Source: Dillenia suffruticosa | Taxonomy: Eukaryota > Streptophyta > Magnoliopsida > Dilleniales > Dilleniaceae | Assembly (NCBI GenBank): GCA_033439265.1 | Contig: JAVTVX010000024.1 | Location: 7,981,001 to 8,045,000, forward strand | Reading direction: 5' to 3' | DNA: 64,000 nt | The notes under the pieces: generated by a model | Database searches by the model: none | What the model was told of the DNA's origin: nothing | Seen by the model: the letters and a program-made list of their open reading frames with translations, nothing else | Position numbers and translations under genes: made by a program | Part shown: positions 11,896 through 24,499 of the stretch, piece by piece | How the letters are laid out: the number at the start of each line of letters is the position of its first letter | Position numbering within the stretch: position 1 is the first letter of the stretch

Positions 11896-13490
11896 AAAGC
11901 ACTTGATGCCCTAGCAGTACCCGAGCCACCCGTGCAGATCAGGGAAAGCACGAAGCCCGCGAGCCAATGCACTGAGCACTGGAGCAACCGTGAGCCACTA
12001 GCCAAGTCCACTCATGATTTGTAGACCTCAGGACCCCAGACTCTAAGAGAGCCCATGGGCCTTAACCCAACCCACACTAGCCATCGAAGAAGGAGGCTCG
12101 AGCTAGAGCCCATGCCTAGCACGAGCCACGCATTAGAGCATGGGCCTCAATGGAAAACAAAGGCTTGAGCATAAAGGAAAGTTAGGACAAGATGCCAAGA
12201 TTCCCCGACACACATGATTCGTAAGGAGAACCAATGCTTTTCACCAAAAAATACAAAATAAAAGGAGCACCAAAGCCCTTCGTGCAATCCAAAATCTACT
12301 TTGAGCATTCTTCTTAGAATGGTAAGAACTCCCGAATACCAATAATTAGTTAGAAATTCAAATGAATACTCGATAAAAGGAAAGTTTGGACAAAATGCCT
12401 AGAAAATAGGACATGATTCTTAAGGAGAACCGAGTGCCCTTCATGCGATTTCAAATCTGCTTTAAGCATTATTCTTAGAATGGCAATAAACTTCAGAATA
12501 GCAAATATCATATGGAAATTCAAATGATTGCTCAATGAAGGAAAAAAGACCAAGACAATCGAATTTGATTGTTAAGGAGCACGGAGCCTCCTTTGTGACA
12601 TTCCAAATCTGCTTTGAGCAATCTTCCTAGAATGGTATAAAACTTTAGAATATTAAAATTAGGCCGAAAGGAGAAGGATTGCTTGGGGAATCTCAAATCC
12701 CCTTGAAAATAAGAATATACCACTGTTTTTGCATGGAAAGTTTGAAGCTGAGATTTTGATCAAATCAAGGCAGGCTCTAGAGTCAAAAAATGTGCCCAAC
12801 CAAGGAGAGAGCTTAAGGAAAATGCATGGGAAGCTATTCATCAAGGTTCTCTAATGTTTTACCAAGTTTCTTTAATGATTTTCTTGATTTAGATTCCTTA
12901 CCAAGTAAAACTCTTGTTTGACCTTTTGTTTATAGTAAAAATATTGTTTCTTTGTAAACCTAGATCTAGGGTTTTAAAGTTTTCTTGTACAACTCCTTAG
13001 GGTTTTCCTATAAAAAGACAAGTCATTCATCACAACTTTCTAGTCAATAAAAAAAGAAGTGAGTTATTTCTTCAACTATTCTTCTAGGAGCACGAGAGAA
13101 CTTAATTCCCAAGTGTTACACATCCTTTCGAGAGATCTTCAGGTGTATAAATGAGAGACTATCGATTAGGACTGCGACTCAAGAGAAACCACAACTATCC
13201 CCCCACCAAACCCTTACCCTAGCCACCACAAAAACACTTATAGCGTAGCCACTTTCACACGTGACATAGGTGCTATGTGAAGCTTGTTGCACTCCATTCA
13301 TCACCCCCAACCCTTCACCAAACAAGGCCCCACCACCTAGACATACTAGACTAATAATAGTCGAGGAAAGACAAATCCATGTTCGGTGAAAATAATGCAA
13401 CAATCAAACTCAAAATTTTCATAAAAAGAATAATATAAGTTAAATTATAGCTCAACGACAATACCCATAATTTTAGTATTGGACAATTGT
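11896..13490. other. Old repeat, possible LTR-type fossil
   Basis: No open gene. 12180-12690 contains at least three degenerate tandem units of about 150-160 bp, each with a block like cttagaatgg followed by a tgg-aaattcaaatga-type block. The following 12.95-13.16 kb has a TATAAAA-type box (13009) and a leader-like CT-rich stretch, reminiscent of a plant LTR promoter region. I could not find paired ends or a coding domain, so the retroelement assignment is weak. It is interrupted by the hAT element at its left. Confidence 0.4.
12276..12690 (+). repeat. Degenerate tandem repeat, about 155-bp unit
   Basis: Unit starts recognisable by ccctt(c/t)(g/a)tg near 12276, 12437 and 12588. Each unit holds ctttgagca or ctttaagca and cttagaatgg or cctagaatgg blocks. 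A weaker unit precedes 12276. Open frames over this region are incidental. Confidence 0.65.
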
Positions 13491-14210
13491 CACTAAAAAA
13501 AAATAGGCTTTTAGCCACAAATTTAGCGACGAAAATTTTAAAAAAATTCGTCGCTAAAAGCATTAGCGACGGATTTAGCCATGAAAAATTTTTCGTCGCT
13601 AATAATGCGTCGCAAAAATTTAGCGACGAAAATTAGAAATCCGTCACTAAATTTAGCGACGAAAATCAGAAATTCGTTGCTAAATTTAGTGACAAATAAA
13701 TTTTCGTCGCTAAAATTTGTCATAAAATTTAGCGACGAAAAATTATCCGTTGTTAAATTAGCGACATAAAAAAATCCGTTGCTAAATTTAGCAACGAAAA
13801 TCTAAAATTTGTCGCTAAATTTAGCGACAAATAATTTTTGTCGCTAAAATCCGTCGCTAATTTAGGGAAAAAAATTTGAAAAATTATCCGTCGCTAATTT
13901 AGCGATGAATATTAGCAACGAGTAAAAAATCCGTCGCTAAATTCAGCGACGGATTCCACATCCGTCGCTGATTCCAAATTCGTCGAAATATCCAGGAATA
14001 TCCAGGAAGCGCACGTGTCGCCCTTGCCCACCCGAGCCAGTACGTCCGTTGCCCACCCGAGCCAGCACGTGCCTGGTTGGCCCTGCCTGCCCGAGCCAAA
14101 ACTAGCCTGCAACCTGCCCGCCCAGCCAGCACCCCCGCGCAGGCGCTCCAACAGGCGCTCCAGCATCAACTCTTAATTGCTCTGGAAAATGCCGCCTTCT
14201 GCCTCCACCG

Positions 14211-14272
14211 TGTTTCGAACTCCGAACTCCTGCACTCCTGCACGCACACGCAACCTGTAAACCATCGAGCCA
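14211..14272 (-). promoter_or_regulatory. tRNA-like A/B-box module in CACTA N1 (left)
   Basis: Reading leftward on the minus strand, an A-box-like tggctcgatgg (14272-14262) is followed about 40 bases on by a B-box-like agttcgaaaca (14221-14211). A GC-rich stretch (14160 down to about 14000) follows. The matching site in N2 is at 36294-36358. The similarity is to pol III internal promoters; I see no tRNA cloverleaf. Confidence 0.5.
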
Positions 14273-14849
14273 AAGGATATTATGTGATATAATTTTTTTT
14301 TATTATTTATTATCTTTCCTTAACATTTTTCTAATAATAATAAAATATAATATAATAAAAATTTAAAATAATAAATATAATAACTTTTTTTATTTATACC
14401 ACCAACCTAAAATAATATTAATTAAAAATAATAAATATGATAACTTTAAATAAAATAAAAATAATAAAATACTAATTTAAAATAAAATAAATAAATAATT
14501 AAAATATATTAATATTATATTTTGATTTCTTCTTTTTTCTTTTATTTTATTATTTTATTATTCTTTTTCATTTTTATTTTATTTTTTTAATCCATAGTTT
14601 AAAAATGGACAACATCTCAAAACTATAAAATTATAATTATCAATAAATTATAATATATTAATAATTTAAAAAATCTATATATTTAATCACAAAATTTCAA
14701 TATAATTATTATATATAAGAAATGAGAATAGAAAGGAAAAAAAAAACCAAAAATAGAGATGAGAGTAGAAGGAAGAAAAAAAAAGTGAGAATAGAAAACA
14801 AATGCAGAGGAAGAAAGAAAAAAAAATATTATCACACAACAAGCAGTGG

Positions 14850-14903
14850 TGGTGCAGTAGTGATATGTCTTCTCTTCAAATCCGAGATCTAAGATTCGAA
14901 TCC
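14850..14903 (+). promoter_or_regulatory. tRNA-like A/B-box module in CACTA N1 (right)
   Basis: A-box tggtgcagtag (14850-14860) and B-box gattcgaatcc (14893-14903), 32 bases apart, followed by a GC-rich tail (14935-15055) rich in gcaggcgcg motifs. It points away from the left module, so the two are divergent. The N2 counterpart at 36950-37003 has an even better B box (ggttcgaatcc). Confidence 0.55.
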
Positions 14904-16113
14904 CTTCAATTATTTTTTTTAGCATTAAAACAATGAAGGGAGCCCATGCAGGCGCGTGCAGGGCGCGAGTACCCAGGCAGGCAAGCTCCTGTGGCACCTG
15001 TGGGGCCCGTGCGCGCATGCGCCGGCGTGCCGGCGCCCGCGCAGGCTCGTGGTCCTGACGAATTAATATTTAATTAAAAATATTATATTATTGAATAAAA
15101 TAATACAAATAAAATAAAAGTTACCTATATAATAATAAAAATTATTAAATCAAACAAAAAAAGAAAAAAATAATAAATTAATTAAAATATATATATAATT
15201 TAAATAAAATAAAATATATGATTTTTTTTAAGAATTAAATAATATTATTCTTCTAAAAAATGAAATATAATTTAATAAAATAAAATGTAAATTAAAATAT
15301 TATAAAATAATAATATGATTTGTTAATATAAATTAATAAAATAAAATTCTAATTAAAAAAAGATAAAATTCAGCGACAGATTTCCAAATCTGTCGCTGAA
15401 ATTATTAAAATAAAATAAAAATAAAATAAAATTCTAATTAAAAAAATTAAATTCAGTGACGGATTTTATTCCGTCGTTAAATTACGAATGGATAAATTTC
15501 GTCGTTGCTAAATTAATTTTTTAATTTAAATATTATATTAATATTATATTTTATTTAATTATATATAAAAAATTTAACAACGGATTGGGATTTTCGAACA
15601 CGGAAAACAAATCCATCGGTAAATTAATTTTTAACTTAAATATTACATATTAATAAAATAAAAAGAAAAATAAAAAAAATAAAATTCTATTTAAAAAAGA
15701 TTAAATTTTGCGACGGATTTTAAATCCGTGGCAAAATTTAGCCACGAAATATTATTCGTCACTATTTAGCGACGAAATTTGCAACAAAAAATTTTTTGTT
15801 GCCAATTAGCAACGAATTTAACCACGAAAATTTTTTCGTCATTAATTAGCGACGAATTTTGCTACGAATAATGTGTCCGTCGCTAATTTAGCCACGACTT
15901 CCTTTTCGTTGCAAATTTTGTGACAAATTAGTGACGAAAAAGTTTTTGTCGCTAAATTTGTCACAAAATAACGATGAATTTTTTCCGTCGCTAAAATTCG
16001 TGGCTGAAACCGTGTTTTTTTGTAGTGTGTGATTAGTCAATACATAAGGTATTTCCTTTCATTTCGTTTAGCTAATCACTTGGTGAACTTGACAGATTGT
16101 ATCGTACAAATAA

Positions 16114-16117
<4 letters not shown>

Positions 16118-16149
<32 letters not shown>
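16118..16149. repeat. TA microsatellite
   Basis: About 16 uninterrupted TA dinucleotides, 90 bases beyond CACTA N1. Confidence 0.95.
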
Positions 16150-16151
<2 letters not shown>

Positions 16152-16582
16152 TTTCGCCATAATTCTTGTTATGGCGACCAACCCTTTTAGTTTATGAGGG
16201 TGAGTCCTTGTCTAAGGAAACTGGCTTTGATTATTTATAGTCAAATCAAGAGAGCTCCTCTCTCTGCATCCAAGCCTTTCCTTCGAGAAGAGTTTCCGGT
16301 CTCGTTGAATCGGGAGTCCTCAATCAATCAAATACAAACTACATCCACTAATTTGTCTAAAGCTTCTTATTTATAGCAGAATGCATATTTCCTATCTAAT
16401 AGTAATTCCAAGATTTCTGGTATTTTTTATTTTTTTTATTTTTTATTTTTTATTTTTTGGAAGCAGCAATAGGCAGAGGCATTTCCCGAATGACTTAGTT
16501 CGCTTAACCTTTCTCTAAATCTCACTCTCGAACCCAAATCTCGATTAGTGTACGCTTCTGATTTATCACTCAATTATTCAAA

Positions 16583-16680
16583 GCTACAAGTGGTAACTTT
16601 CATCAAGCAAGAAGATGCTCATCTTCACTTTAATAAGTTCAATTTAAAGAAATTTGAGTTGGGTACTTTCCAATTTCTTA
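16583..16680 (+). repeat. 98-bp direct repeat flanking copia 1, left copy
   Basis: This segment (starting gctacaagtgg) is repeated right after the 3' LTR at 21724-21802, continuing at 22911-22929 beyond a CACTA insertion. The two copies are almost identical apart from the insertion. This left copy has no CACTA element, so it serves as the empty site (gagttgggtac) for the right copy. The flanking repeat is far longer than the 5 bp that copia integration makes. Confidence 0.9.
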
Positions 16681-17172
16681 AGTTAGAAATAATTAAACTT
16701 GAAGATATAGCTCGAAGGAACAAGCCACTGCACAAGGCAGCATATACCAGCGCTCAAGCCAGAGTGCCACAACCTAATACTACAACACAATAGATTAGTA
16801 CCAGCGTATAGTATAATGATCTAGCAGCCGGAAGGTCATGAGACACTCATGCAATAACTATTATAATGAATTTATATTCATTAGGGCATATGAAGAGATA
16901 TGTAACAACCCAATTAGTTATTACTAGTTATTGGGAGTTATTAAAATTTATTAGATATTATTAGGTGTCATTAGTGACTAGAGTTCCTTGGAGTGCAAGG
17001 AGTTACCTAAATAGGCAAATTCTCTACCATTGTAATCAAGCAATTGAGATAATCCATCAAGAAATGAAGAGAAATACAATTCATCTCTCATTCTATCTTT
17101 TAAAAGTGAAAGTTTAGTTATATTGCTTTGTTTGTCTTCTTTTAACACACTAACCACCTTTTGCTCCCAACA
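16681..17172 (+). repeat. 5' LTR of copia 1
   Basis: 492 bp. It corresponds to 21198-21723 and ends in cccaaca. The promoter-like part and leader end are conserved. The 3' copy is slightly longer. Confidence 0.9.
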
Positions 17173-20100
17173 AATTGATATCAGAACCTTATTAAAATTA
17201 AAATGGCCACTAGAAGTTCAAGTATCACATTCCGATTCCCACAACTTACCAAGACAAATTATGATAAATGGTCACTTCGGATGAAGGCCATTCTTGAGTC
17301 TTATGGCTTATGGGATATTGTAAAAAAGAGTTATGAGAAAGCCGCTGATGAAAGTGCACTTACAATAGCCCAACTAGATCTTTTGCAAAAAGCAAAGAAG
17401 AGAGATCAAAGTGCTCTATCTATCATTCATCAAAGATTGGATGACGACATGTTCAAGAAAATTGCCAATGAGACCAAGGCCAAGGATGCGTGGGATATCA
17501 TTAAAAACTCCATAGTAGGAGCTGATAAGGTGAAAAAGGTGAGACTCCAAACTGTAAGGATTGAGTTTAAGTCACTCTTGATGAAAGAGACTGAGTTTAT
17601 AATGAATTACTTCACTCATGTGTTAGCAGTAGTGAATCAAAGGAAAAGACTCGGAGAAACAGTGAATGATGTATCGGTGGTAGAAAAGATTCTACACTCT
17701 CTCACCACAAAATTCAACCATATAGTCGTTGCAATTGAAGAGTTAAGGACTTAGAGGCCATGACTATCAATTAGTTGAATGGGTCTTTATTAGCCCATGA
17801 AGAGAAAGTGAAGCGGAGTCAACGAAAACCTATAAAACAAGCCTTGCAAGCAAAACTTTCCTTTAATCCTAACGACAATAGTTTAGAAAGAGGTGGAAGA
17901 GGTCAAGGATGTGGTAGAGACTGAGGGCCAAGGACGTGGTCAAGGTAGAGGAGAGCAGAATTATGCTCAAGATGGCAAAAACAAAAGTGTCCAAAGATGC
18001 CGTGGTAGAGGCAGAGGAAACAATTGGAGAAACAATGAGCCGAAACGTGACAAAAGCCAAGTTGAATGCTACTCATGTGGTGAGTATGGGCACTACTCTT
18101 GAGAGTGTCAAACCAAGAGAAGTGATGCAGAGACAAATCTTACCAAGCATATGGAGACTGAACGTGAAACCTTCTTGCTCTTTCTAAGGGAAGATCTTTT
18201 AGGAGAACATAACATATGATACCTCGATAATGCTGCAAGCAACCATATGATGGAAGATAAAAGCAAATTCGTGGAGTTAAACATAAAGATGATGGGCTAT
18301 ATCTGATTTGCTGATGACACAAAAGTTGAAATCAAGGGAAAGGGCTTAGTGATTTTGGCCATGAAAAATGGAGGCCACAAAATATTACACAGTGTCTACT
18401 ATATACCCAAGATGAAGAGCAATATCTTGAGTATTGGACAACTCTTAAAGAACAAACATAAAGTGACTATGGAGGGTCCCTTTCTTTGGCTCCGAGATCA
18501 GGAAGATAGACTCATTGTCAAAGTTCTCATGACAAATAATAGCATGTTTTTGCTCAATTTGAAGACTGCAGAAACAAAATGTTTACATGTTTGTATCTAG
18601 GATCCTTCATGGATATGGCACATGAGGTACGGACACCTCAACTTTGAAAGTCTCAAGACTCTAGGAGAAAAATCTAGTGAATGAGATTCCCAAGATAAAT
18701 CACCCAACCAATTGTGTGAGGCGTGCTTACTTAGGAAGCATCCGAGGAGGAGTTTTCCCCAAATGTCAAATTCAAGAGCCACCAAACTGTTACAACTTGT
18801 TCATGCTGATGTATGTGGACCGATAAAACCTCAATCTCTGGGGAACAATTCATACTTTGTTCTCTTCATCGATGATTACTCACGGAAGGCATCGGGTGTC
18901 TTTTTAAAAATATAAGAGCGAGGATTTTGTATGTGTTCAAAAAGTTCAAAACTTGGGTAGAGAAAGAAAGCGGTTACCAGATCAAAGCTTTAAGGACAGA
19001 TAGAGGTGGTGAGTTTACCTTTAATGAATTCAATATTTTTTGTGAAGCACATGGGATTAGACATCCTATGATGGTGTCAAAATCACCACAACAAAACAAA
19101 ATCATTGAAATGAAGAACAGGAGGATTCTCAATATGGCTAGGACAATGTTAAAGAGTAAAGGCATGGCTAGGGAATTCTGGACTGAAACTGTTACATGTG
19201 CAATTTATCTCTCTAATAGATCACCAACAACAAGTTTGGTAAAAAAGACTCCTCAGCAAGCATAGAGTGGAAGGAAACCAACTGTGAAACACTTGAGAGT
19301 GTTTAGATCCATTGCATACGTTCATGTATCGGAGTAAAAGAGAACAAAACTTGATGATAGAAGTAAAAAGATGGTATTCATTGGATATGCTGAAAATACA
19401 AAAGGGACAAGTGCTTTAACCCTAATAGTAAAAGATTGATAATAAGCAGAGATGTGAAATTTGAAGAAAACATTTCTTTCATGGGATTGGAGCACCAAAA
19501 ATGGAGAGAAATATGAATTTCTTCCTTATTTGGGAGAAGAAGAGAATACGGAGCAAAAATTCGAAGTTAAAGACACAACCCCTAATACGCCAACAAGCCC
19601 AAGTGGATGACCTCCAAGATTTCGAAGCATATACAATTTCTATGAAGCTATCGAAAGAGTAGACAATGAAAATTTATTTTGTCTATTTTCTAATGATGAG
19701 TTGTTAACTTTCACAGAGGCTGTAAAAGATAAAAAATGAGTACAAGTCATGGAGGAAAAAATTCTCTCAATTGAGAAAGAAAAAACACATGGGAATTTGC
19801 AATACTTCCCGATGGTCATAGTGCAATTGTGGTAAAATATGTGTACAAGATAAAGAAAAATGCCAATGGAGAAGTGATAAAGCACAAGACACAAGTCACA
19901 AAAGGGTACAAACAACAATATGGTGTGAATTATGAAGAAGTGTTTGCTCCAGTTACTCGATTGGAGACAATACGATTGATCATCACCCTTGCAGCATGGA
20001 ACAGGTGGACGATTCATCAAATGGATGTGAAATCCACGGTTTTGAATGGTTCTCTTGAAGAAGAAGTGTACATGGAACAACTGGAAGGGTTTACAGCAAC

Positions 20101-21197
20101 AGGCCATGAAGACAAGATGCTAAGACTAAAGAAGGCCTTATATGACCTCAAACAGGCACCAAGATCTTGGTACAGTCGTCTCGATAAGTACCCTCAAGAG
20201 AATGGATTCTTTAGATGCATTCATGAGTATGCACTTTATGTAAAGAAAGAGAATAGAGATATCTTGTTCATATCCATCTATATTGATGATCTAATACTTA
20301 TCGGAAACAATCCACAGATGTATGAGGGTTTCAAGAACGCAATGTCCCAAGAATTCGAAATAAGTGATATGAGTTTCATGTCATATCACTTGGGAATAGA
20401 GGTAAAACAAAGAGATAATGTGATTTTATTTCTCAAAAGGCCTATGCTAAAGAGATTATCAAGAAATTCAACATGATGGATTGTAATTCTGTAAATACTC
20501 CAATGGAATGTGGAGTAAAACTTGTCAAGAAGGATGGAGCAAATAAATCTAATCCAATGATGTACAAGACTCGGTATACTTTTTTCAATTGGAGCAGTAA
20601 GCCGATTTATAGAATGTCCAAGTGAAGAACACATGAAGGCAGTAAAAAGAATTCTTCGATATCTCAAAGGTACTCTTGATTATGGATTACTTTATTCAAC
20701 AACAAATAATCCTAAATCGAAATGGTGCTATGATAGTGATTATACCGGTGATATTGAAAATCGAAAGAGTACTACTGGATTTGTATTTTATTTGGAAAAT
20801 AATGCAATTTTGTGGAGTTCAAAGAAACAACCTATAGTGACATTGTCAACATGTGAATCGGAGTTTGTAGCAGTAACTGCCAATGCATATCATGCTTTAT
20901 GGCTAAGGAGACTGCTAAGAGAACTTCATTTTGAAAAACAAAACCCAACCAAGATCGTTATGGACAACAAGTCAGCCATGGCTCTAACAAAAACCCGATG
21001 TTTCATTAACGAAGTAAACATATTGATGCAAGATTCCATTTTATCCGAGAGTGCATTGCAAATAAGGAGATCGAGACAGAATATGTGAAGACTCAAGAAT
21101 AAGTTACTGATCTCTTCACAAAACACCTCAAGTATAATAGATTTCAAAATCTGAGAGAGATGGTCGGAGTTATAAGAATGTCAAGTTTATAGGGAGG

Positions 21198-21723
21198 TGT
21201 TAGAAATGATTAAACTTGAAGACATGGCTCGAAGGAATAGACCATTACACGATGAAGCATACACCAGCGCTTAAGCTTGTGTGCCATAGCCTAACGCCGC
21301 AGCACAGTAGACTAGTACCAGCACATAGTATAATGGTCCAGCAGCTGGAAGGTCATGGGACACTCATGCAACAACTATTATAATGAATTTGTATTTATTA
21401 GAGTATATGAAGAGGCATGTAACCATCCAATTAGTTATTGTTAGTTATTGAGAGTTATTAGAATTTATTATATATTATTAGGTGTCATTAGTGACTAGAG
21501 TTCCTTGGAGTACAAGGACTTTCCTAAAGAGACCTTTAGGTTCCCATACCTTATCTATAAATAGGCAAATTCGCTACCATTGTAATCAAGCAATTGAGAC
21601 AATCTATCAAGAAATGAAAAGAAATACAATTCATCTCTTCTTCAATCTTTTAAGAGTGAAAATTTAGTTATATTGTTTTGTTTATTTTCTTCTCACCACG
21701 CTAACCACCTTCTGCTCCCAACA
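21198..21723 (+). repeat. 3' LTR of copia 1
   Basis: 526 bp, starting tgttagaaatg after the polypurine tract and ending cccaaca. It contains a TATA-like tatctataaat near 21560. Confidence 0.9.
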
Positions 21724-21802
21724 GCTACAAGTGGTAACTTTCATCAAGCAAGAAGATGCTCATCTTCACTTTAATAAGTTCAATTTAAAGAAATTTGAGT
21801 TG
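21724..21802 (+). repeat. 98-bp direct repeat flanking copia 1, right copy (first part)
   Basis: Matches 16583-16661. The remaining 19 bp of the repeat continue at 22911-22929, after the CACTA element. Confidence 0.9.
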
Positions 21803-22907
21803 CACTATAAGAAAAAATGCTATCAATGATGGAAAATTATTGACGGAAAAAAATCTGTCAGTAATAGCGACGGATTTATAACGGATTAACGTCGGACTGA
21901 ATATCAAGAGATTAGCAATGGAAATATTTCCGTCGCTAATGTGGTGAACAGTAAAAAAAATTCTATACACCTATCAATGACAGATTACCAATGAAATTTT
22001 TAACGGTATAAAATTTTTATCGCTAATCTATCGGTGTAGTGGTGAAGGGTAAAAAAAAATTAAAAAAATACATATCTATCAACGACAGATTATCGACGGA
22101 AATTTAGTAACAGATTAGCGATGAAAATTTTACCGACGGATTACTAACGGAAATTTTAGTGACGGATTACCGATAGATTTATTTTATTTTATTTTATTTA
22201 TTATTATTTATTTATTTATTGTTATTATTATTATATTTTTTATTTAATAATTATTTTTATTTTTCTTTTTATTTTATTTTGTAGAAGAATAATATTATTT
22301 TATTTGTTTTAAAATTTTTATTATTTTATTTTAAGCTAATAATTTATTATTTTATAATAAATTATCATTTTATATTATTTTATTATTATTAAAAAAATTG
22401 TGAGATAAAGATAACAAATAATAATAAAAAAAATATGAATAGATGTATCATTGTGGTCCGATAGTTGCGATGTTGTTAACATTTTTCTCATGCACAGGTT
22501 TGAACCCTCTTGGAAGTGCCGAAGGGAATTTTCACAAATTAATGGATGCAGCGCACGGGCAAGCAGGGCGCATGCGGGCACAGGCTTGCATGGGGCAAGG
22601 GCGGATAGGTCTGCGTGTGGGGCGTGTGCGATCTAGGGGGAGCTCATGAAGGGGCGTGCATGTTTATGAGGGTTCAAGAATCAGTGACGGAATTTTTTGT
22701 CAGATATTTTTAGCGACGGATTTTTTTCATCGTTAATCCATCGTTGATATCAGCAACGGATGGTATTCCGTCAATAAAATTTAGCTGGGTAGTTTTTAGC
22801 GATAGATTTAGTGACGAAAAAAATCCGTCGTTAATACCCTTTGATGATAGATTTTTTACTTTCAGAGACGAAAATTTTAGTCGTTAATGACTTATTTTCT
22901 AGTAGTG
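21803..22907 (+). mobile_element. Non-autonomous CACTA element N3
   Basis: 1105 bp. The left end is CACTATAAGAAAAAATG and the right end reads ttattttctagtagtg. The 3-bp target duplication TTG is at 21800-21802 and 22908-22910. The insertion is confirmed by the uninterrupted empty site at 16655-16670. Sub-terminal repeats are of the gacggaaa/tccgtcg type but differ from N1 and N2 in spacing. No transposase gene. The middle holds an AT-rich stretch and one tRNA-like module with a GC-rich tail (22540-22640). Confidence 0.93.
22454..22507 (+). promoter_or_regulatory. tRNA-like A/B-box module in CACTA N3
   Basis: A-box tggtccgatag (22454-22464) and B-box ggtttgaaccc (22497-22507), again exactly 32 bases apart. 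A GC-rich tail with gcagggcgcatgcg motifs follows. The rest of N3 is not closely similar to N1 or N2, so recurrence of this module is notable. Confidence 0.5.
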
Positions 22908-24499
22908 TTGGGAACTTTCCAATTTCTTGTGTTCAAGAAATGGGCGTTTGTTGTTGAGCAATTTTAGAGGCAATAAGATAGAACGACGGGCTTCAATGAT
23001 GGAGGAGGGGAGATTGTTGATGGCTACAGTTAGGGTTTCAAAAATGGGGAGAGAGAGAGAGAGAGAGAGAGAGAGTGTATTGATTGTTTTATTGAGTTTG
23101 ACGTCCCTTTCCAGTTTTACAAAAAATATATATTCATACTATCAAATGGGAGAGAGTCCAGTTTGACAAAAAATATATATTCATACTATCAAATGGGAGA
23201 GAGTGAACGGGATGGAACGAAGAGAAAGAGAGAGAGATGAAAAGGCCAACGACCATGTGACGTTTCGGGAAAAGGACAAGGATAATTATTTGCATTAATC
23301 AAATTTGTTTAAGCGGGTAAGGCTCGTTCGTTAAAGTTAACGGCATGACTTGTTCACCTTCATTCACATCACTCTTGAAGAGTTGGATAAGTAATTGTTC
23401 TGAAGGAGCAATTAATACATTCAATGGAGGTCGATGGACATCTATGGCAAAACCTCAGTTGGGAGACTTCTATTTTATCTTTATTGGGTCTCTCACACAA
23501 CAAAACTAAAAGCTACCAAATACTCCCACTAAAAGCAACCAAATACCAAGGTCCACTCCATATCCCAAAGAAAGAAACCAACCAACAAGGCAACTTTGCT
23601 ATTAAGTAAAAGAAGTCATTATCCTTTGGGGTTCTCTTTCAAATCATGAGAACCTCAATTATCGTAATGGGAATTTTGTACTTTCAAAGAAACTATGGGT
23701 CTGACATGGCTTTTGTTAACTAGAATATCAAATTTAGGAGAAATTTCCAGATTATTGCTTTGAAGTACCATATCCAGAAGAACATCAAATTAAACCACCA
23801 AAACAAATTTAAAATATCAAATTGTAGAACAAAATGACTTAATACCATGAGAACACGAAAAAATAAAAACTATGAACCCCATCTTTATCCAAGTGATATG
23901 AGCCCATCATCTGACTAATTTTATTTAAGTGAATGCCGTAAAAGGCTAATTTGAGAAACAAATATTAATTAAGAATTTGTTATATCAACATCTCTCCTGT
24001 AGATTTTGATCTTAAATTCATAAATAGAAAGATTTTCCACTAATAAAAATTCAAAAGTTAGTGTGCGCCGAATTGTGTTCAGATATCACTAGTAATCATC
24101 CCAATATTGATCGCAAAATTATACGAAATTTTGTTTGGTACGAGAATGAGGTACATAATAAAATTTTCCAGATTTGAAGAGATTGCTACTAATGAACATA
24201 TAAAAATTAAAGCGCACTCATAAAATTAATATATTTACTACATTTTAGAAGGGACCACACTTAGCAACAAGCACACCTAATCACAAACAAAGATGGAAAA
24301 CTGATGTCCAGCACAGTTCCCTTATTCAGTAGCACACTCACTAGAGCGACATTACACACAAGACAGGCCTAATACATGTTAATCTCCCATATAAACAACA
24401 TGAATATATGGATAAATTAACGGCTCATTAAGAAAACAAAATAGAAAACTTACACATATGGCCATATGCATCATGCAAAGGCATATCTTATAGAAGTAA

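Larger units (their letters stand above)
13491..16027 (+). mobile_element. Non-autonomous CACTA element N1
   Basis: 2537 bp. The left end is CACTAAAAAAAAATAGG and the right end reads tgtttttttgtagtg, a terminal inverted repeat of the CACTA (En/Spm) type. The 3-bp target duplication TGT lies at 13488-13490 and 16028-16030. Both sub-terminal zones (13505-13985 and 15360-16010) are packed with alternating, mostly palindromic copies of tagcgacgaaaatt/aaatccgtcgcta, the usual form of En/Spm transposase binding sites. No transposase gene is present. The middle has two GC-rich blocks, each next to a tRNA-like module, separated by AT-rich sequence. It is closely related to N2 at 35626-38129 along nearly its whole length. 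Confidence 0.93.
16681..21723 (+). mobile_element. Ty1/copia retroelement 1, degraded
   Basis: A 5.0-kb copia fossil with both LTRs, a primer-binding site complementary to initiator Met-tRNA just inside the 5' LTR (about 17173-17186), and a purine-rich tract before the 3' LTR. Parts in order: gag with an N-terminal UBN2-type domain (from 17203) and a CCHC zinc knuckle (about 18069); a protease/pre-integrase region (about 18.2-18.75 kb); integrase (about 18.75-19.3 kb); reverse transcriptase (about 19.75-20.6 kb, with the YIDDL motif); and RNase H (about 20.6-21.1 kb). The coding region is clearly broken, with at least half a dozen interruptions. In the first 180 bases the two LTRs differ by roughly 15% by eye, which points to an old insertion of several million years or more. 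Confidence 0.93.

Noticed and set aside
13899-14169. Gly/Ala/Arg-rich frames in the GC-rich block of CACTA N1
   Set aside because: Long frames are expected by chance in GC-rich sequence; the matching block in N2 does not keep them.
13505-16010. Regularly spaced tagcgacg repeats suggesting a CRISPR-like or satellite array
   Set aside because: Units alternate in orientation, have no unique spacers, and lie just inside CACTA termini with target duplications; they are transposon sub-terminal repeats.
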